The position numbers and the translations under genes were made by a program. A DNA stretch of 64,000 nt from positions 1-64,000 of the forward strand of contig CANLWG010000008.1 of the NCBI GenBank assembly GCA_947494715.1. Reading direction: 5' to 3'. The DNA is from an uncultured Flavobacteriaceae bacterium (GTDB taxonomy: Bacteria; Bacteroidota; Bacteroidia; Flavobacteriales; Flavobacteriaceae). The notes below the pieces were generated by a model. It was not told the DNA's origin and searched no databases. It saw nothing but the letters and a program-made list of their open reading frames with translations. Every line of letters starts with the position of its first letter. The stretch's first letter is position 1. This document shows positions 24,363 to 34,234 of this stretch, one piece after another.

Positions 24363-25967
24363 ATGAAGGTGAATTACTTTGTCATGATTTGCTTTCTCCT
24401 ATTTCTTCCACCAATGTGGGGGCAACAGGAGTTTATTAGGGGTAAATTATTGGATGCCCGGACCAATGAGCCCGTGGTATTCGCTACGATCAGGATAAAG
24501 GGTAAAGCGGTAGGGGTCATCTCCAATCAGGATGGGGGGTTTCGTATCCCCACAAAGTTCAAGGAGCTAGGGGATGTACTTATCATTTCCAGTATGGGCT
24601 ATCGGAAAAAGGAAATTCCTATAGCCGGCCTATCACCTGAAGATATAAACATTATTCGACTTTCCCATGGTATTCTGGAATTGTCCGAGGCCGTAGTGAC
24701 TGCAAAGAAAAAGCGCAGGTTAACTGCTAGAAGAATAGTGCGAAAAGCAATAGAGGCCATACCACTAAACTTTCCCCAAAACGCGTTTTCCACTATTGGC
24801 TATTATAGAGACTATCAACTTAACCAAGAAAATGATTATATAAACCTCAACGAAGCAATAATTGAAGTATTTGATAAAGGGTTTGATGAATTGGACCATA
24901 AAACCTCCCAGATTAGAATATATGATTATAAGAGGAATACGGATTTTAGAAGAAACTATTTTGCAGAACAAAAGTATGACTACCGAACAAGGAGGAAAAT
25001 AATCAGTAATGCATTTCTTCCGGATTACGGAGGGAATGAATTTGTTATACTGAGAATTCACGATGCCCTCAGAAACCATAAGGTCAATTCCTTTGATCTT
25101 GTGAATGTTTTGGAAAAAGATCTCTTAAAAAACCATTCCTTTTTTAGGGAGGAGGATATGTATTTGGATGATGAGGTGCTACATACCATTGGTTTTACCA
25201 AAAGCATACCTGGAAATAGGGTAAACAATAAAATATACATAGCAGGATATAGGGCAGTGGGCAAACTTTATATATCAAAAAATGATTTTGCAATTCATGG
25301 AATGGAATATGCGCTTTATGATAACCGAAACTTTAATATCAAGAGAAAATCCGATACATTAAATCCCCAAGGGAAGCCCATTTTCGAGGTAATTGCTCAA
25401 TACAAAAGGATTTATACTAAAATGTACCTAAACCATATTTCCCTTCACAATTTTTTTCGACTAAGGGTAGAACCAAAGTTTGTAGCGGAGGATGTAACCG
25501 TAGATCTTTCAAAAAGGTGTTTCATTGTAACATTTAATACTGAACCTGAGGTTAAATCTGCAAACACCCTAAGGAATTATAAGTTCAAATTTAAAGGAGA
25601 CAAATTGAAACTTTTAAGAAGCGACCTCAATAAAAAAAGAATAGCCCTTTATCCAGATATGGAAAGGGTAGAACTGGAAGAAATGTTTAAGGAAATTGAA
25701 AAAAACCGAAAAGATGGTATTGTAAAAGGGAATCTGCTTGTCGCAAAAATTGAGAACATTAAAGACATGGAAGGTAATGTATTAAATGAGTGGATTTTTA
25801 AGGATTATCAGCAATTCCGGGAATACTTTGTCCAACGAATAAATCAAAAGGCCAATCCTATCCCTGACGGCCTTCTTATGAAAAAGAATAGACCCATATT
25901 CGAGGATCAACCCATTATAAAACCCGATAATTTTGAAGAGTATTGGATGAACACACCTTTAAAATAG
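24363..25967 (+). CDS. CarboxypepD_reg-domain exported protein, tandem paralogue 1
   Basis: 534 residues. Signal peptide ending PMWGQQ, then a carboxypeptidase-regulatory-like domain (about 20-110: GKLLDARTNEPVVFATIRIK, SNQDGGFRIP, IISSMGY) as found at the N termini of TonB receptors, here without a plug or barrel. The remaining 400 residues form a conserved domain (IVRKAIEAIPLNFPQN, YYRDYQLNQENDYINLNEAI, YGGNEFVILRIHDALRN) and end YWMNTPLK. Probably periplasmic or outer-membrane associated; function unknown. First of three adjacent copies. Confidence 0.85.
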   Translation: MKVNYFVMICFLLFLPPMWGQQEFIRGKLLDARTNEPVVFATIRIKGKAVGVISNQDGGFRIPTKFKELGDVLIISSMGYRKKEIPIAGLSPEDINIIRLSHGILELSEAVVTAKKKRRLTARRIVRKAIEAIPLNFPQNAFSTIGYYRDYQLNQENDYINLNEAIIEVFDKGFDELDHKTSQIRIYDYKRNTDFRRNYFAEQKYDYRTRRKIISNAFLPDYGGNEFVILRIHDALRNHKVNSFDLVNVLEKDLLKNHSFFREEDMYLDDEVLHTIGFTKSIPGNRVNNKIYIAGYRAVGKLYISKNDFAIHGMEYALYDNRNFNIKRKSDTLNPQGKPIFEVIAQYKRIYTKMYLNHISLHNFFRLRVEPKFVAEDVTVDLSKRCFIVTFNTEPEVKSANTLRNYKFKFKGDKLKLLRSDLNKKRIALYPDMERVELEEMFKEIEKNRKDGIVKGNLLVAKIENIKDMEGNVLNEWIFKDYQQFREYFVQRINQKANPIPDGLLMKKNRPIFEDQPIIKPDNFEEYWMNTPLK

Positions 25968-26009
25968 ATTCTAAAAAGACAGGTATCCTAAAACTATAGT
26001 GATTTCATC

Positions 26010-27758
26010 ATGGTATTTAAGAGTATTAAGTATATACACTATTTGTTTGTAATCTGTTGCGGCACAGGTGTCTTTTCCCAAGAAGATGAATTCATAAGGG
26101 GCAAACTGTTGGATGCCCAAACCGGTGAACCTGTGATATTCGCTACCATTAGGATAAAGGACAAGACGGTGGGAGTCATCTCCAATCAGGATGGGGGGTT
26201 TCGTATCCCCAAAAAGTTCAAGGAACTGGGTGATGTACTTATCATTTCGAGCATGGGGTATGAGAAAAAGGAAATTCCCATAGACGGTCTATTACCGGAA
26301 GCTATAAATGTTATCAGGCTTTCCCAAGGTATTCTGGAATTGTCAGAAGCAGTAGTGACCGCAAAGAAAAAACGGAGATTAACCGCCGGAAGAATAGTGA
26401 GGAGGGCAATAGAGGCCATACCAGTGAACTATCCCCAAAACCCATTTTCCTTAATAGGATATTACAGGGATTATCAACTTAACCAAAAAAATGATTACGT
26501 AAATCTTAACGAGGCTATTCTTGAGGCTTTCGACTTAGGTTTCGACGAAATCGATAGTACTACCACCAGAGTTAAAATTTATGAATACAAAAAGAATACG
26601 GGTTTCGAGAGGGATATGATGGCAGATGCCCCCTATAATTACAAGACTTGGCAAAAAATAATTGACAAAGCCTATTTGTTCAATTATGGAGGCAATGAAT
26701 TTACGATTCTTAGGATTCATGATGCCATACGCAACTATAAAATCAATTCTTATGATTTTGTAAATCAACTGGAAAAGGACTTTTTGAACAATCATTTTTT
26801 TGATAGGGAAGAAGATGTTTATTTAGATGGCCAAGCCTTATACAGTATACGTTTTAAAAATTCCAAATCAGGATTAACAATATCGGGCAGATTAATAATA
26901 TCCAAGGAAAATTACGCTATTTATAAAATGGAATATGCCATATATGATAGTGTTAAAGGAAAAAACTCGAGTAAAAGGAACAAGGGTGGAAATAACCAAC
27001 AGCTTGTCTTTAAAGTAGTTTCCGAGTATAAACCAAAATACAGTAAAATGTATTTGAACTATATTTCATTTCACAATAGTTTTCTATTGGGTATGCCACC
27101 CAAATTTGTTGTAAATAATATCTACTTGGATGATTCATGCAAGTGTTTTACAGTTAGGTTCAGTGAATTTGTTGACTACTTCTCTGGGGGAAAAAAAAAG
27201 AACTACAGATTTGTTTTCAATAAGGAGAAAATTTCCATTTCAAAAATAATACCGTACAAATATACAATAGAACTCTATCCTCGTTTAACCGAAAGACAGT
27301 TTGAGGATATACAGTCTGAAGCAGATAGGGTAATACGAGGTCTTAAGTCGGATCGAATGAAAACGTCAAAAGAAACCACCGAAGGACTCAGTGATAGTAC
27401 TGGGGAACTTCATATATACAAAGCAGAACTTGATTCTGATTTAATCGAGGAAGGGTGGGCGGATGTGTTTCAAGTAGAAATGAAAGAAGGTAGTTTTGAA
27501 TTAAACATACCAGAAACATTTAAAGTGACCATTGAAGGACTTAAGGATATTTATGGCTTTCTTCTCAATAAAAGGGTTTATCATGAATATAGACAATTCA
27601 GGGAGTTTTTTGTACAACAGGTAAGGCCTGGTAAAACGGCTTCGGAGGATAGTCTTTTTATGAACAAGCGCGAGCCTATTTTTGAAAACCAGCCTATAGC
27701 AAGGCCGGATAACGTTGAAGACTATTGGATGAACACACCACTCAAAAAGGCCGACTGA
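26010..27758 (+). CDS. CarboxypepD_reg-domain exported protein, tandem paralogue 2
   Basis: 582 residues, same layout as the gene before it. The first 130 residues are almost identical to paralogue 1 in DNA as well as protein, while the last 50 residues are nearly identical to paralogue 3 (PDNVEDYWMNTPLK). It carries about 45 extra residues near 450-495 that the other two lack. Signal peptide ends near GVFSQ. The pattern suggests repeated recombination between the copies. Function unknown. Confidence 0.85.
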   Translation: MVFKSIKYIHYLFVICCGTGVFSQEDEFIRGKLLDAQTGEPVIFATIRIKDKTVGVISNQDGGFRIPKKFKELGDVLIISSMGYEKKEIPIDGLLPEAINVIRLSQGILELSEAVVTAKKKRRLTAGRIVRRAIEAIPVNYPQNPFSLIGYYRDYQLNQKNDYVNLNEAILEAFDLGFDEIDSTTTRVKIYEYKKNTGFERDMMADAPYNYKTWQKIIDKAYLFNYGGNEFTILRIHDAIRNYKINSYDFVNQLEKDFLNNHFFDREEDVYLDGQALYSIRFKNSKSGLTISGRLIISKENYAIYKMEYAIYDSVKGKNSSKRNKGGNNQQLVFKVVSEYKPKYSKMYLNYISFHNSFLLGMPPKFVVNNIYLDDSCKCFTVRFSEFVDYFSGGKKKNYRFVFNKEKISISKIIPYKYTIELYPRLTERQFEDIQSEADRVIRGLKSDRMKTSKETTEGLSDSTGELHIYKAELDSDLIEEGWADVFQVEMKEGSFELNIPETFKVTIEGLKDIYGFLLNKRVYHEYRQFREFFVQQVRPGKTASEDSLFMNKREPIFENQPIARPDNVEDYWMNTPLKKAD

Positions 27759-27760
27759 TT

Positions 27761-29362
27761 ATGAATAGCCTAAACCTAAATCGAGTTACCTTTGTTCTGT
27801 TGTTCTTTATTTCTTTTGAAATTTTCGCACAACAGCAAGATTATATTATAGGCCGGTTGTTCGATTCCCAATCAAATGAACCCGTGGTTTTTGCCAATAT
27901 TCGAATTAAGGATAGAGCTCTGGGCATTATTACCAATGTCGATGGCAGTTTTAGAATTCCCTTGAAATATAGAGAGTATGGCAATATCATTGAAATATCA
28001 TCGATGGGCTATGAAACCAAAGAGATACCTATAACCGATTTTAGTCAAACCGAGCTAAATGTACTGAGCCTAAATCCTACAGTTTTCGGTTTGGATGAGG
28101 CAGTGGTCAAAGCGAAGGGTAAACGAAATCGAAACTTAAATGCCAAGCAAATTGTACAGCGCGCCATTGAGGCCATACCTCGAAATTTTCCCTCAACTTA
28201 CTTTTCTATCATAGGCTATTACCGAGATTATCAGTTAAACGATGATCAACAATACGTTAATCTAAATGAAACCATTCTTGAAGTCTTTGATCAAGGCTTT
28301 TATCAATTGGACGATGCTACTTCTGAAACGCGCTTATTTCATTTTGGTTTGAACGATAATTTTGAACAAGATTCCTTGGCGCGAGCTGCTTATAATTATG
28401 GATCACTAAGAAAAATAATTAAAAAGGCGCATTTAGATGCCTACGGGGGAAATGAATTTCGAATTTTGAGAATTCATGATGCCATAAGAAACTACAATGT
28501 TGGTTCTTATGATTTCATCGGCACTCTTAAAACCGACTTGATTGAAAATCACTTTTTCTTGAGAGGTAGTGACACCAGCGTTGATAAAGAAGAATTGTAC
28601 ACCATTAAGTTTTGGGTGTTTTATCCAAACTATCGGGCTAATGGCACCATTTATATTTCCAAACCAGATTTTGCGATACATAAATTAGAGTATACCATGT
28701 ACGATGAAAAAAAAAGAAACAAAACAGGTAAAAGGAATAAGCATGGAAACAAGCAAAAAGTAATTTTTGATATTGCCACGGATTATCGAAGAATAAATAA
28801 TAAAATGTACCTGAACTACATTTCATTTTATAACAGTTTTATATTGAATATACCTCCGGTTTTTAAAGTGGACTATGCTACCGTTAATTTTGCTAGAAGA
28901 TGCTTTATGGTAGAATACAATGCAATTCCCGAAGCACAACAGTCCGTGCATCTTCCCAATTACAAAGTGGAGTTTAAAAAGAAGCGCGTGAGATTGAAAA
29001 GTGCCGGAAGGTGGGAAAACAAGATTTTTTTAAACCCGAAAATGGAAGAAGAAGAAATTACGAAAATGTTGGGTGAAATTGCGAAGGCAGTAAAAAAAGG
29101 TACAGATTTAAATGATTTACTTTCCATAAAGGTCTCCAATGTAAGGGATACCATAGGTAATTTGGTCAATAAATGGACTCAACGAGATTATAAACAATTC
29201 AGGGAGTTTTTTGTACAGCGGGTAAGACTTGGCCAAACGGCTCCGGAGGATAGCCTTTTTATGAACAAGCGCAAACCTATCTTTGAAAACCAGCCTATAG
29301 CAAGACCGGATAACGTTGAGGACTACTGGATGAACACACCACTACAAAAAACAGAGAATTAA
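27761..29362 (+). CDS. CarboxypepD_reg-domain exported protein, tandem paralogue 3
   Basis: 533 residues from the ATG at 27761, two bases after the previous stop; the frame extends upstream only into that gene. Signal peptide ends FEIFAQ. Same domains as its two neighbours, but the N-terminal domain is more diverged (GRLFDSQSNEPVVFANIRIK) while the C terminus follows paralogue 2. It is the last gene of the three-gene unit and is followed by a strong terminator. Confidence 0.86.
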   Translation: MNSLNLNRVTFVLLFFISFEIFAQQQDYIIGRLFDSQSNEPVVFANIRIKDRALGIITNVDGSFRIPLKYREYGNIIEISSMGYETKEIPITDFSQTELNVLSLNPTVFGLDEAVVKAKGKRNRNLNAKQIVQRAIEAIPRNFPSTYFSIIGYYRDYQLNDDQQYVNLNETILEVFDQGFYQLDDATSETRLFHFGLNDNFEQDSLARAAYNYGSLRKIIKKAHLDAYGGNEFRILRIHDAIRNYNVGSYDFIGTLKTDLIENHFFLRGSDTSVDKEELYTIKFWVFYPNYRANGTIYISKPDFAIHKLEYTMYDEKKRNKTGKRNKHGNKQKVIFDIATDYRRINNKMYLNYISFYNSFILNIPPVFKVDYATVNFARRCFMVEYNAIPEAQQSVHLPNYKVEFKKKRVRLKSAGRWENKIFLNPKMEEEEITKMLGEIAKAVKKGTDLNDLLSIKVSNVRDTIGNLVNKWTQRDYKQFREFFVQRVRLGQTAPEDSLFMNKRKPIFENQPIARPDNVEDYWMNTPLQKTEN

Positions 29363-29391
29363 AAAAGCGTGCCGAAAAGGCACGCTTTTTT
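29361..29391 (+). terminator. Bidirectional terminator
   Basis: Stem AAAAGCGTGCC/GGCACGCTTTT with a 4-base loop and T-runs on both sides, between the convergent third paralogue and the GSII gene. Confidence 0.9.
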
Positions 29392-29429
29392 AGGTAGTAC
29401 AACAATTAATTAATTCAGTTCAAATACAT

Positions 29430-30440
29430 TTATACGTTAGCGGATTTAACTGTCTTAACAATTCGTCCGGCTACTTTATAAGGATCGGCATTGGATGCAG
29501 GGCGTCTATCTTCCAACCAGCCTTTCCAACCACTTTCTACGGTAGCAATGGGGATTCTAATGGAAGCTCCACGGTCGGATACCCCGTAGGAGAACTCATT
29601 GATGGATTGCGTTTCATGTAATCCTGTAAGACGTTCATCATTAAAGGCACCATACACGCCTATGTGTTCCTTGGTAACAGGACGGAAGGCTTCACAAATA
29701 GTGTCATAAACCTCTTTGCTGCCCGCATTTCTCAATGTACTGTTGGAAAAATTGGCGTGCATCCCCGATCCGTTCCAATCGCCCTTAACAGGCTTGGGGT
29801 GCAATTCAATATAGTAACCGTATTTTTCGGTAATCCTATTAAGCAGATAACGTGCCACCCATAACTCGTCGCCAGCTTTCTTTGCGCCTTTGGCAAAATT
29901 TTGGAATTCCCATTGGCCTGGAGCCACTTCTTGGTTAATTCCTTCGATATTCAACCCGGCGGCAAGGCAAGTTTCCAAGTGTTCCTCTACAAAATCCCTA
30001 CCCCAAGTAAATCTTCCACCAACGGAGCAATAATATTTCCCCTGTGGTCCAGGAAACCCTCCTCTTGGAAACCCTAGAGGCAAATCGGTATCCGTGTCCA
30101 TCAAAAAGTACTCCTGCTCAAACCCGAACCAAAAATCATTATCATCATCATCAATTTTGGCTCTGTAATTTGACACATGGGCGGTTCCATCAGCATTCAA
30201 TACCTCGCACATAACCAAATATCCTCCATCTCTTTCTGGATCAGGGTAAATAGCTACAGGCTTTAACAGACAATCTGAAGAACCTCCCTCTGCTTGTTCG
30301 GTAGAGCTTCCGTCGAAGGACCAGACGGGGCAACTATCCAATTTTCCGTCAAAATCATCTAAGATTTTGGTCTTACTTCTTAGTTCTTGTGTTGGCTCAT
30401 GGCCATCCAGCCAGATATACTCTAATTTTGCTTTGCTCAT
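29430..30440 (-). CDS. glnII: Glutamine synthetase, type II (eukaryote-like)
   Basis: 336 residues, the short GSII form. Makes glutamine from glutamate, ammonia and ATP. Visible: SFDGSSTEQAEGGSSD (substrate loop), FGFEQEYFLMD (Mg site glutamates), INQEVAPGQWEFQ, and the ATP-binding GSGMHANFSN. It is convergent with the three paralogues and divergent from a type III synthetase. A candidate -7 box (TATTTTTG on the minus strand, 30478-30485) lies 38 bases upstream of the start. Confidence 0.95.
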   Translation of the reverse strand: MSKAKLEYIWLDGHEPTQELRSKTKILDDFDGKLDSCPVWSFDGSSTEQAEGGSSDCLLKPVAIYPDPERDGGYLVMCEVLNADGTAHVSNYRAKIDDDDNDFWFGFEQEYFLMDTDTDLPLGFPRGGFPGPQGKYYCSVGGRFTWGRDFVEEHLETCLAAGLNIEGINQEVAPGQWEFQNFAKGAKKAGDELWVARYLLNRITEKYGYYIELHPKPVKGDWNGSGMHANFSNSTLRNAGSKEVYDTICEAFRPVTKEHIGVYGAFNDERLTGLHETQSINEFSYGVSDRGASIRIPIATVESGWKGWLEDRRPASNADPYKVAGRIVKTVKSANV

Positions 30441-30477
30441 AATCTTGGTTGTTAATATTTACATTTTTAAAGACCAA

Positions 30478-30485
30478 CAAAAATA
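30478..30485 (-). promoter_or_regulatory. Candidate -7 element for the GSII gene
   Basis: Minus-strand TATTTTTG fits TAnnTTTG. A matching -33 TTG at the usual distance is not clear, so this is a weak call. Confidence 0.35.
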
Positions 30486-30550
30486 TATTTTTTGATGAAT
30501 TAATCTAATTTTTCGGGGGGTAAAAATCAAAAAAACGGACATAATTTAAG

Positions 30551-30574
30551 ATACCCCTATTTTGGTTAGGGTAT
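30551..30574. promoter_or_regulatory. Inverted repeat ATACCC-N12-GGGTAT between GSII and GSIII
   Basis: Perfect 6-bp arms over 24 bases in the divergent glutamine synthetase promoter region. Two sites upstream of glnK-amtB (58450-58474, 58504-58526) have the same arms and nearly the same spacing, so this is a candidate operator for a nitrogen regulator. Confidence 0.5.
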
Positions 30575-30653
30575 TTTGGAAAAAGTTTATTTTTTTGCGG
30601 ATATATTATTAAATCCTTAAATGATTATTTTAGTCAAAAATTACGAAGAAACC

Positions 30654-32840
30654 ATGACCAAAATGCGTTTTAATGCAATAGCCGAAAGTCTTAAAAGGGA
30701 AGGAATAATTATCGAAGAGAAGGGTCGCCGTTCCGAGCTGTTCGGTATTCAAGTATTCAATGACGAAAGAATGTTGCAATATCTGACCAAGGATGCACTG
30801 GAAAGTGTTCGAGGTGCCATATTTTCCGGCTCTAAAATTGATAGAAAAATTGCTGATCAAGTAGCCGAAGCCATGAAGGGTTGGGCTATTGCCAATGGTG
30901 CAACACACTATACACATTGGTTTCAGCCGTTGACCGGGTCCACGGCGGAGAAGCATGATGCTTTTTTTGACCTTCTACCCAATGGAAAAGCCTTGGAAAA
31001 ATTCGGTGGAGGTCAGTTGGTCCAACAAGAGCCGGATGCTTCCAGTTTTCCGAGCGGCGGAATACGGAACACCTTTGAGGCCAGAGGTTATACGGCCTGG
31101 GACCCAACATCGCCAGCATTTGTATATGGCACTACATTGTGTATTCCCACCATATTCGTTTCCTATACCGGGGAGGCTTTGGACAACAAGGCCCCTTTAC
31201 TAAGAGCATTGCACGCCGTGGATGAAGCTGCCACGGCGGTAGCAAAATATTTTGACAAAACCGTATCCAAGGTGAATGCAACCTTGGGTTGGGAACAGGA
31301 ATACTTTTTGATCGATAAGGCGTTGGCATACTCTCGTCCCGATATTATTCTAACAGGTCGTACCCTGGTAGGTCATTTGGCCGCTAAAGGACAACAACTG
31401 GACGACCATTATTTTGGAGTGATTCCGAATAGGGTATTGAGTTTTATGAGCGATTTGGAAAAAGAGTGCACCAAACTGGGTATTCCCGTTAAGACAAGGC
31501 ATAATGAGGTTGCGCCGAACCAATTTGAACTGGCCCCGGTATTTGAGGAAGCCAATTTGGCGGTGGACCATAACCTTTTGCTCATGGATGTGATGGAAAA
31601 AATAGCGGATACGCATAATTTTAAGGTTTTGTTCCACGAAAAACCTTTTGCAGGCATCAACGGTTCCGGCAAGCATAATAACTGGTCTCTGGCTACGGAT
31701 ACCGGAGTCAACTTGTTGAGTCCGGGTTCAACTCCCATGAAAAACCTTCAGTTTTTGACCTTTTTCGTAAATACGATAAAAGCCGTCAACAATTATGAGG
31801 AATTGTTGCGATCTTCCATAGCATCTGCGAGTAACGACCACAGATTAGGCGCAAACGAAGCGCCTCCCGCTATTCTTTCCATTTTCATTGGAAAACAGCT
31901 AAGCCAGGTATTGGATGAATTGGAAGGGGTTTCCCAAGGAAAATTATCCCCGGAGGAAAAGACGGAGCTTAAATTAAATGTTGTTGGAAAGATTCCGGAA
32001 ATCCTACTGGACAATACGGATAGGAATCGTACCTCGCCCTTTGCCTTTACGGGCAATAAATTTGAGATGAGGGGAGTAGGTTCAAAAACCAATTGTGCCA
32101 AACCCATGACAATTCTGAACACCATTGTTGCCAAACAGTTGAAGGCGTTCAAAAAAGAAGTGGACGCACTTATCGACAAGAAAAACCTTAAAAAGGACGA
32201 AGCTATTTTTAATGTTCTTCGAGAGTATATTAAGACCTCCAAGAGGATACGTTTTGACGGTGATGGATATAGCGAGGATTGGGAAAAAGAGGCCAAACGA
32301 AGAAAATTGAGCAATAACAAAACTACTCCTGAGGCCCTACAAATAATGACAGGCAAGGATAGCATTACTCTTTTTAAGGAAATGAAGGTAATGAGCGAGA
32401 TAGAGGTGAGGGCCCGCCAAGAGGTTGAATTGGAGGCCTACATTCTACATATTCAAATAGAGGGTCGGGTCCTCAATGAACTGATTTACAATCATATTAT
32501 ACCATCATCCATACAATATCAGAATAAACTCATTACCAATGTGAACGGTCTAAAGGAAATTTACGGGGCCGTGCACAAAAAACTATCCGAGGGACAACTT
32601 AATATTATTGAACAGATTGCCGAACATATTTCGGAAATCAAAAAAAATACGGACCATATGGTAGAGGCCAGAAAAAAAGCCAATACCCTTATAGACCTGA
32701 ACAAAAAAGCTACTGCTTATTGCGATAATATACGCCCCTATTTTGATAAAATCCGGTACCATTCCGATAAGTTGGAACGTTTGGTGGATGATGCAGAATG
32801 GCCTTTGACCAAGTATAGGGAACTTTTGTTTATCAAATAA
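30654..32840 (+). CDS. glnN: Glutamine synthetase, type III
   Basis: About 728 residues from the ATG at 30654 (MTKMRFNAIAES...); an in-frame ATG at 30621 would add 11 unusual residues. GSIII, the large dodecameric form typical of Bacteroidota. Motifs: GRRSELFG (N-terminal), HWFQPLTGSTAEKHDAF, GWEQEYFLID (catalytic glutamates), VKTRHNEVAPNQFE and GINGSGKHNNWSL. The C-terminal 200 residues are helical and Lys/Glu-rich, as in the family. Divergent from GSII; both are likely controlled by nitrogen supply through the shared region. Confidence 0.95.
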   Translation: MTKMRFNAIAESLKREGIIIEEKGRRSELFGIQVFNDERMLQYLTKDALESVRGAIFSGSKIDRKIADQVAEAMKGWAIANGATHYTHWFQPLTGSTAEKHDAFFDLLPNGKALEKFGGGQLVQQEPDASSFPSGGIRNTFEARGYTAWDPTSPAFVYGTTLCIPTIFVSYTGEALDNKAPLLRALHAVDEAATAVAKYFDKTVSKVNATLGWEQEYFLIDKALAYSRPDIILTGRTLVGHLAAKGQQLDDHYFGVIPNRVLSFMSDLEKECTKLGIPVKTRHNEVAPNQFELAPVFEEANLAVDHNLLLMDVMEKIADTHNFKVLFHEKPFAGINGSGKHNNWSLATDTGVNLLSPGSTPMKNLQFLTFFVNTIKAVNNYEELLRSSIASASNDHRLGANEAPPAILSIFIGKQLSQVLDELEGVSQGKLSPEEKTELKLNVVGKIPEILLDNTDRNRTSPFAFTGNKFEMRGVGSKTNCAKPMTILNTIVAKQLKAFKKEVDALIDKKNLKKDEAIFNVLREYIKTSKRIRFDGDGYSEDWEKEAKRRKLSNNKTTPEALQIMTGKDSITLFKEMKVMSEIEVRARQEVELEAYILHIQIEGRVLNELIYNHIIPSSIQYQNKLITNVNGLKEIYGAVHKKLSEGQLNIIEQIAEHISEIKKNTDHMVEARKKANTLIDLNKKATAYCDNIRPYFDKIRYHSDKLERLVDDAEWPLTKYRELLFIK

Positions 32841-33006
32841 ATCTCGCTCCAAAGCGAGGGCATACAACACCCATATAAAGACTTTTTCGCATAGTAGTTG
32901 GTTAGGGCCGAAGGTCCGATCAAAAAACCTTTGGATAGCTCAGATCTTTTATACCCCAAACTGTGTGTATTCCTCCAATTCCCCTATTTTTGACCAAACA
33001 ATAAAC

Positions 33007-34185
33007 ATGAGCTCCGCCAATAGTAAAAGATATGATCAACGCGGTGTTTCCGCCTCTAAGGAAGATGTGCACAGTGCCATAAAAAACTTGGATAAAGGTT
33101 TGTTTCCCAAGGCCTTCTGCAAAATTGTGCCCGATTACCTAACAAACGATGATAGGTATTGCTTGGTGATGCATGCAGATGGTGCCGGGACCAAATCATC
33201 CTTGGCCTATATGTACTGGAAAGAGACCGGGGACATTTCGGTCTGGAAAGGCATAGCCCAGGATGCATTGATAATGAACATAGATGATTTGGTGTGTGTG
33301 GGTGCCGTGGACCATATTATGCTTTCATCCACGATCGGAAGGAATAAAAATTTGATTCCCGGTGAAGTTCTCTCGGCAATCATCAATGGTACCGAGGAAT
33401 TGATTTCGGATTTAAGGGAATACGGTATCACTATTCATTCCACAGGGGGGGAAACTGCAGATGTTGGGGATTTGGTACGTACCATAATCGTGGATTCCAC
33501 AGTGACGGCAAGGATGGAACGGAATGCTGTCATCGATAATGCCAATATTAAAGCCGGTGATGTCATCGTTGGCCTCGCATCCTATGGGCAAGCCACCTAT
33601 GAAAAGGAATACAACGGGGGAATGGGAAGTAATGGATTGACTTCTGCCCGGCACGATGTTTTTGCCAAATACTTGACCGAAAAATACCCGGAAAGTTATG
33701 ATAAAGCCGTTCCGGAAGAACTCGTGTATTCTGGGAATATTAAACTGACCGATACCGTTAAGGACTCGCCATTGGACGCCGGTAAATTGGTGCTTTCACC
33801 TACCCGTACCTATGCACCCATAGTCAAAAAGATTTTGGAAAAATATACTTCGAAGGATATACACGGAATGGTACATTGTAGCGGAGGTGCCCAAACCAAA
33901 ATTCTTCATTTTATTGATGACCTCCACGTTGTCAAGGACAACCTTTTTCCGCTTCCACCATTGTTTAAATTGATACAGGAGCAATCCCGGACAGATTGGA
34001 AGGAAATGTATCAGGTTTTTAACTGTGGCCACCGCTTGGAACTCTATGTAAACGAGGTTGTGGCACAAGATTTGATAAATATCTCAGAAAGTTTCGGGGT
34101 GCAAGCCCAAATTGTGGGTAGGGTGGAAGAAAATACATCCAAAAAACTCACTATTGTAAGTGAGTTTGGCACCTTCGTATATTAA
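33007..34185 (+). CDS. purM: Phosphoribosylformylglycinamidine cyclo-ligase (AIR synthase)
   Basis: 392 residues from the ATG at 33007 (an in-frame ATG at 32965 is less likely). Converts FGAM to AIR using ATP, step five of purine synthesis. Seen: YDQRGVSASKEDVHSAIKNL, VMHADGAGTKSSLAY, ALIMNIDDLVCVGA, HSTGGETADVGDLVRT and HCSGGAQTKI. This is the longer, Bacteroidota type rather than the 345-residue E. coli form. prfA and pyrF, which I would expect right after it in this group, are pushed 3.7 kb away by an inserted redox cassette. Confidence 0.92.
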   Translation: MSSANSKRYDQRGVSASKEDVHSAIKNLDKGLFPKAFCKIVPDYLTNDDRYCLVMHADGAGTKSSLAYMYWKETGDISVWKGIAQDALIMNIDDLVCVGAVDHIMLSSTIGRNKNLIPGEVLSAIINGTEELISDLREYGITIHSTGGETADVGDLVRTIIVDSTVTARMERNAVIDNANIKAGDVIVGLASYGQATYEKEYNGGMGSNGLTSARHDVFAKYLTEKYPESYDKAVPEELVYSGNIKLTDTVKDSPLDAGKLVLSPTRTYAPIVKKILEKYTSKDIHGMVHCSGGAQTKILHFIDDLHVVKDNLFPLPPLFKLIQEQSRTDWKEMYQVFNCGHRLELYVNEVVAQDLINISESFGVQAQIVGRVEENTSKKLTIVSEFGTFVY

Positions 34186-34234
34186 GGCATACGATTACCC
34201 CAAATGCTACGTTGTTTATAGTAAATACAATGCT

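Noticed and set aside
32843-32858. Hairpin CTCGCT/AGCGAG after the GSIII gene
   Set aside because: No T-run follows, so it is not supported as a terminator.
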